Below are positions 23,411 through 25,285 of a stretch of DNA of 25,285 nucleotides, one piece after another. The position numbers and the translations under genes are program-made. Each line of letters starts with the position of its first letter. The first letter of the stretch is position 1. The stretch is from Muribaculaceae bacterium (GTDB lineage Bacteria; Bacteroidota; Bacteroidia; Bacteroidales; Muribaculaceae), in contig VSPO01000042.1 in assembly GCA_009775375.1 (NCBI GenBank), forward strand, positions 1 through 25,285, read 5' to 3'. The notes below the pieces were generated by a model. That model worked only from the letters and a program-made list of their open reading frames with translations. It was not told the DNA's origin and did no database searches.

Positions 23411-24421
23411 TCAGGATTCCATGTCTATGATGACAAAGTCCCAGCCGTCCACCCCCACGTCGATGCCTCCTCCGCCTTCGCCATCCTCGCCTATCGACTC
23501 CGGAATCTCTATTGGTCCGAGCTTAAGGTGTATGTCTGTAGGGTCGGGGGCGTCTGCGAGCATCTCTGTGACTTCAAATTTGTAGTAAAACTTATGTCCG
23601 TCGTTAAGCCATACGTACAAAATCACCCATTCGCGGCTCCTTTTGTCGCGTCCGAAACTTTTCAGTTTCCCCTTCAGTGTCTGTGAAGTAGGGGAGTCTC
23701 GGTTGATAGCAAACGGGATTGTGGCGGGTTTGCCGGATGGCTTCTGGGCTGAGCACGAATATTCGCTTCCCATCCCTGTCAATACGGCGCATAGCTGATT
23801 GATGTCATCGATGTTGCCCACTGGAGAGATCTCCACCGTGATGTCGCCCACGGCCTCGCGAAGCGTCACCGGTATCACTGATTTCAGCGTATCGGAGGTC
23901 GCGCCCGTTGTGCTCTCTTCCGGTCCCAATATCCTGACAGAATTGTCTGGCATAATCATCAGCGAATCAATGGCTCCGCACCACATATCCTGAGGTTGCC
24001 GCGACACACTTTCCGTCCCGTCGGGCGGTCCTCCCGGTATGGCTTCCCTTGTCAGTGGCGACAAAGCTTCAAATACCCCTGTCTCCGGGGTCGTAAATGA
24101 GCAAAGAGAGAAGTCATTGCGATCCTTTATGCTGACTCGGTACGTATCGTTGTTATAGGCAAGAAGGGAATACCTGCCGGGAGGGACGTCAATCGTGTCG
24201 CCTTGGATTCCGGTGAAGTCATAGCGCCACGGCTCGCTCCCGTCCTCCGGAAAAAGAAACACAGCCATCCCCTCCGGCTTCGCGTCGGGGCAAAGCGACG
24301 TATCAAACCTCACCTCCACATGCTTCCAGGGATCCTCCGGACAATCCGGATACTCAAAGATACACCCCTGCAACATCAAGGCTACGGCTAAAGCGGGCAA
24401 TATGGAATATAACCTTTTCAT
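23411..24421 (-). CDS. DUF5119-like FimB/Mfa2-type lipoprotein
   Basis: The 336-aa protein carries a lipoprotein signal (LPALAVALMLQGC, lipobox LQGC), then EVRFDTSLCPDAKPEGMAVFLFPEDG, YDFTGIQGDTIDVPPGRYSLLAYNND, GDITVEISPVGNIDDINQLCAVLTGM and a C-terminal YVWLNDGHKFYYKFEVTEML strand. This pattern matches DUF5119 proteins, which accompany fimbrillin genes in Bacteroidota and resemble the FimB/Mfa2 anchor group. It probably anchors or terminates the fimbria at the outer membrane (inference). It is first of three same-strand genes, 172 nt before the first fimbrillin. Confidence 0.8.
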   Translation of the reverse strand: MKRLYSILPALAVALMLQGCIFEYPDCPEDPWKHVEVRFDTSLCPDAKPEGMAVFLFPEDGSEPWRYDFTGIQGDTIDVPPGRYSLLAYNNDTYRVSIKDRNDFSLCSFTTPETGVFEALSPLTREAIPGGPPDGTESVSRQPQDMWCGAIDSLMIMPDNSVRILGPEESTTGATSDTLKSVIPVTLREAVGDITVEISPVGNIDDINQLCAVLTGMGSEYSCSAQKPSGKPATIPFAINRDSPTSQTLKGKLKSFGRDKRSREWVILYVWLNDGHKFYYKFEVTEMLADAPDPTDIHLKLGPIEIPESIGEDGEGGGGIDVGVDGWDFVIIDMES

Positions 24422-24506
24422 TATCCATATAACAACACAAACCTCAAATAAGATTGTTTGTCGTTGAATAGAAAATGAAAGTACGTGTCCATATACGGCT
24501 TATGCT

Positions 24507-25097
24507 TCATATTTTGAAGGTGCCGTCGGGGAGGATGGCGTCGAGGCGCCGGAGCCAGCCTTTGAGGTATTTCCAGGCTCCTCGGCATTGCCGATAGTGG
24601 AGTTCGCGGGCCTTCCTGACTTTGCGGAACAGGAGTTCCGGATCTGAATTGTTGATAGCTGCGAGCGTGACGGGGCCGGCCCTGCCGTCGGGCTTGACTC
24701 CAAGTATGCGTTGCACTTTCCGGATCGAAGAATACCCAGAGGCCCAGGTCCAATCCACGAGCATGTTGGCCAGTCCTTGGGAGGCGATTTCATCAGCACG
24801 CCAGCGGTCCCAGTACATCGTCTTCAGTATTTCCGCCCATTCTTCGAAGGATATGCCGCGCAGGTCGGCTTTCGTTGGCAAGGACAGTCCTTTCCTTTTC
24901 CTGAAAGTCGAATAAGTTGAGATGGTCACGTCGACCATTGTCGCGCCGCCCGGATCGTCGGGGTCGTCGCTCCAACCGCGTTTCTTAGCTAATTCGAACT
25001 GCTCCTCAAGGGGAAGACGAAGGTCGGAGCCGTTTTTACCGTATACTCCGGAAGAGAAATGAAAGATAAAAGGGATGAGTTGTTTGTAGTTTGCCAT
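24507..25097 (-). CDS. GH108-like N-acetylmuramidase domain protein with unusual N-terminus
   Basis: The 196-aa protein has the two halves of the GH108 family. The N-terminal hydrolase-like half contains DPDDPGGATMVDVTISTY and KTMYWDRWRADEIASQGLANMLVDWTWASG. The C-terminal peptidoglycan-binding half contains VQRILGVKPDGRAGPVTLAAIN. Family enzymes cleave peptidoglycan with a Glu in an EGG(Y/F) motif just before the DP...GGAT segment. Here that place reads AKKRGW, with no Glu, and about 20 extra residues (SSGVYGKNGSDLR onward) precede it. No signal peptide is seen. I start at ATG 25097 (MANYKQLIPFI), the usual family start. It is upstream of the DUF5119 gene (85 nt). Confidence 0.82.
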   Translation of the reverse strand: MANYKQLIPFIFHFSSGVYGKNGSDLRLPLEEQFELAKKRGWSDDPDDPGGATMVDVTISTYSTFRKRKGLSLPTKADLRGISFEEWAEILKTMYWDRWRADEIASQGLANMLVDWTWASGYSSIRKVQRILGVKPDGRAGPVTLAAINNSDPELLFRKVRKARELHYRQCRGAWKYLKGWLRRLDAILPDGTFKI

Positions 25098-25130
25098 AAT
25101 TTTAAAAGTTTTAGTTTTTGAAATCTTTGG

Positions 25131-25138
25131 CAAAATTA
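25131..25138 (-). promoter_or_regulatory. -7 element for the GH108-like gene
   Basis: The minus strand reads TAATTTTG, an exact match about 33 nt before the chosen ATG. No clear TTG is seen at the right distance upstream. Confidence 0.5.
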
Positions 25139-25165
25139 CAACCTCCCCATCCATATCCATTGTTA

Positions 25166-25187
25166 TTTTGAGGAAAACCCCTCAAAA
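25166..25187. repeat. Perfect inverted repeat TTTTGAGG/CCTCAAAA
   Basis: An 8-bp palindromic stem with a 6-nt spacer sits between the divergent GH108-like gene and the right-edge promoter. The T side is 5' and the A side 3' on either strand, so it does not look like a terminator. An operator or the end of a mobile element is possible. Confidence 0.55.
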
Positions 25188-25233
25188 AATGGGTCAAGCC
25201 GAAATGGTGGTGCATGGATTTAGCGGAAAGTGT

Positions 25234-25241
25234 TAAATTTG
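25234..25241 (+). promoter_or_regulatory. Possible -7 element for a gene crossing the right edge
   Basis: TAAATTTG is an exact match with no good TTG upstream. An ATG follows at 25246, very close to the expected transcript start. Confidence 0.35.
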
Positions 25242-25245
25242 TGGC

Positions 25246-25285
25246 ATGAAAACCTCAGATGCAATATGGATGTGCCTGCCCGAGG
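25246..25285 (+). CDS. Possible start of a gene cut by the window edge
   Basis: Thirteen codons are open to the edge: MKTSDAIWMCLPE. The pattern is reminiscent of the N-terminal region of Bacteroidota ISAon1-type transposase proteins, but 13 codons cannot establish that. The start may instead be one of the later ATGs. Confidence 0.25.
   Translation, partial: MKTSDAIWMCLPE

Overview
The window looks like a chromosomal segment of a Bacteroidales bacterium, most likely near Muribaculaceae. This rests on Bacteroidota-type promoters (TTG/TTTG, about 19-20 nt, TAnnTTTG), a two-fimbrillin plus DUF5119 lipoprotein locus, a PorT-like outer-membrane barrel, a fused SpmA-SpmB protein in a non-sporulating lineage, and about 50% GC. 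The genus is inferred, not shown.

Layout. (1) 1-2618: a tRNA-Asn (minus) followed by a truncated 5'-half tRNA copy, then pepT and miaA in one operon. (2) 2606-6022: an outer-membrane barrel protein, a YitT-family membrane protein, and a minus-strand SGNH hydrolase/GNAT acetyltransferase pair. (3) 6307-8743: trpS and spmAB behind a well-formed promoter. (4) 8800-9154: a gene-free stretch with its own promoter, a long-range 8-bp helix, several hairpins and an intrinsic terminator. It is a candidate structured RNA that I cannot assign to a family. (5) 9220-19348: a 10-kb defence island with a PLD/SNF2 helicase, a DUF4391 protein, a type III-like methyltransferase (Mod), a small protein plus zeta-like toxin, and a type III-like restriction subunit (Res). 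(6) 19663-20769: alanine dehydrogenase. (7) 20942-24421 (minus): fimbrial lipoprotein locus. (8) 24507-25097 (minus): GH108-like muramidase. The right edge may enter another gene.

The defence island is the notable part. Mod is broken by a frameshift exactly at a 14-bp inverted repeat with a 2-nt spacer, in or just after the target-recognition region, and that central region is clearly more AT-rich than its flanks. A toxin-antitoxin-like pair lies between mod and res, and the toxin gene overlaps the res start. Helicase, mod and res all carry in-frame copies of one short palindromic repeat family (outer TAGGGAC...GTCCCTA, variable inner stem). A further copy lies between genes after ald. In helicase and mod the copies bracket cassettes of about 30 codons. 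These coding-compatible repeats are the best candidate for something poorly described.

How the genes work together (inference): Mod would give sequence specificity and protection, Res would cleave, and the helicase/DUF4391 pair looks like an accessory module transcribed with Mod. If the Mod frameshift is real, a type III-like enzyme should be inactive, because Res needs Mod to find sites. The zeta-like pair could stabilise the locus.
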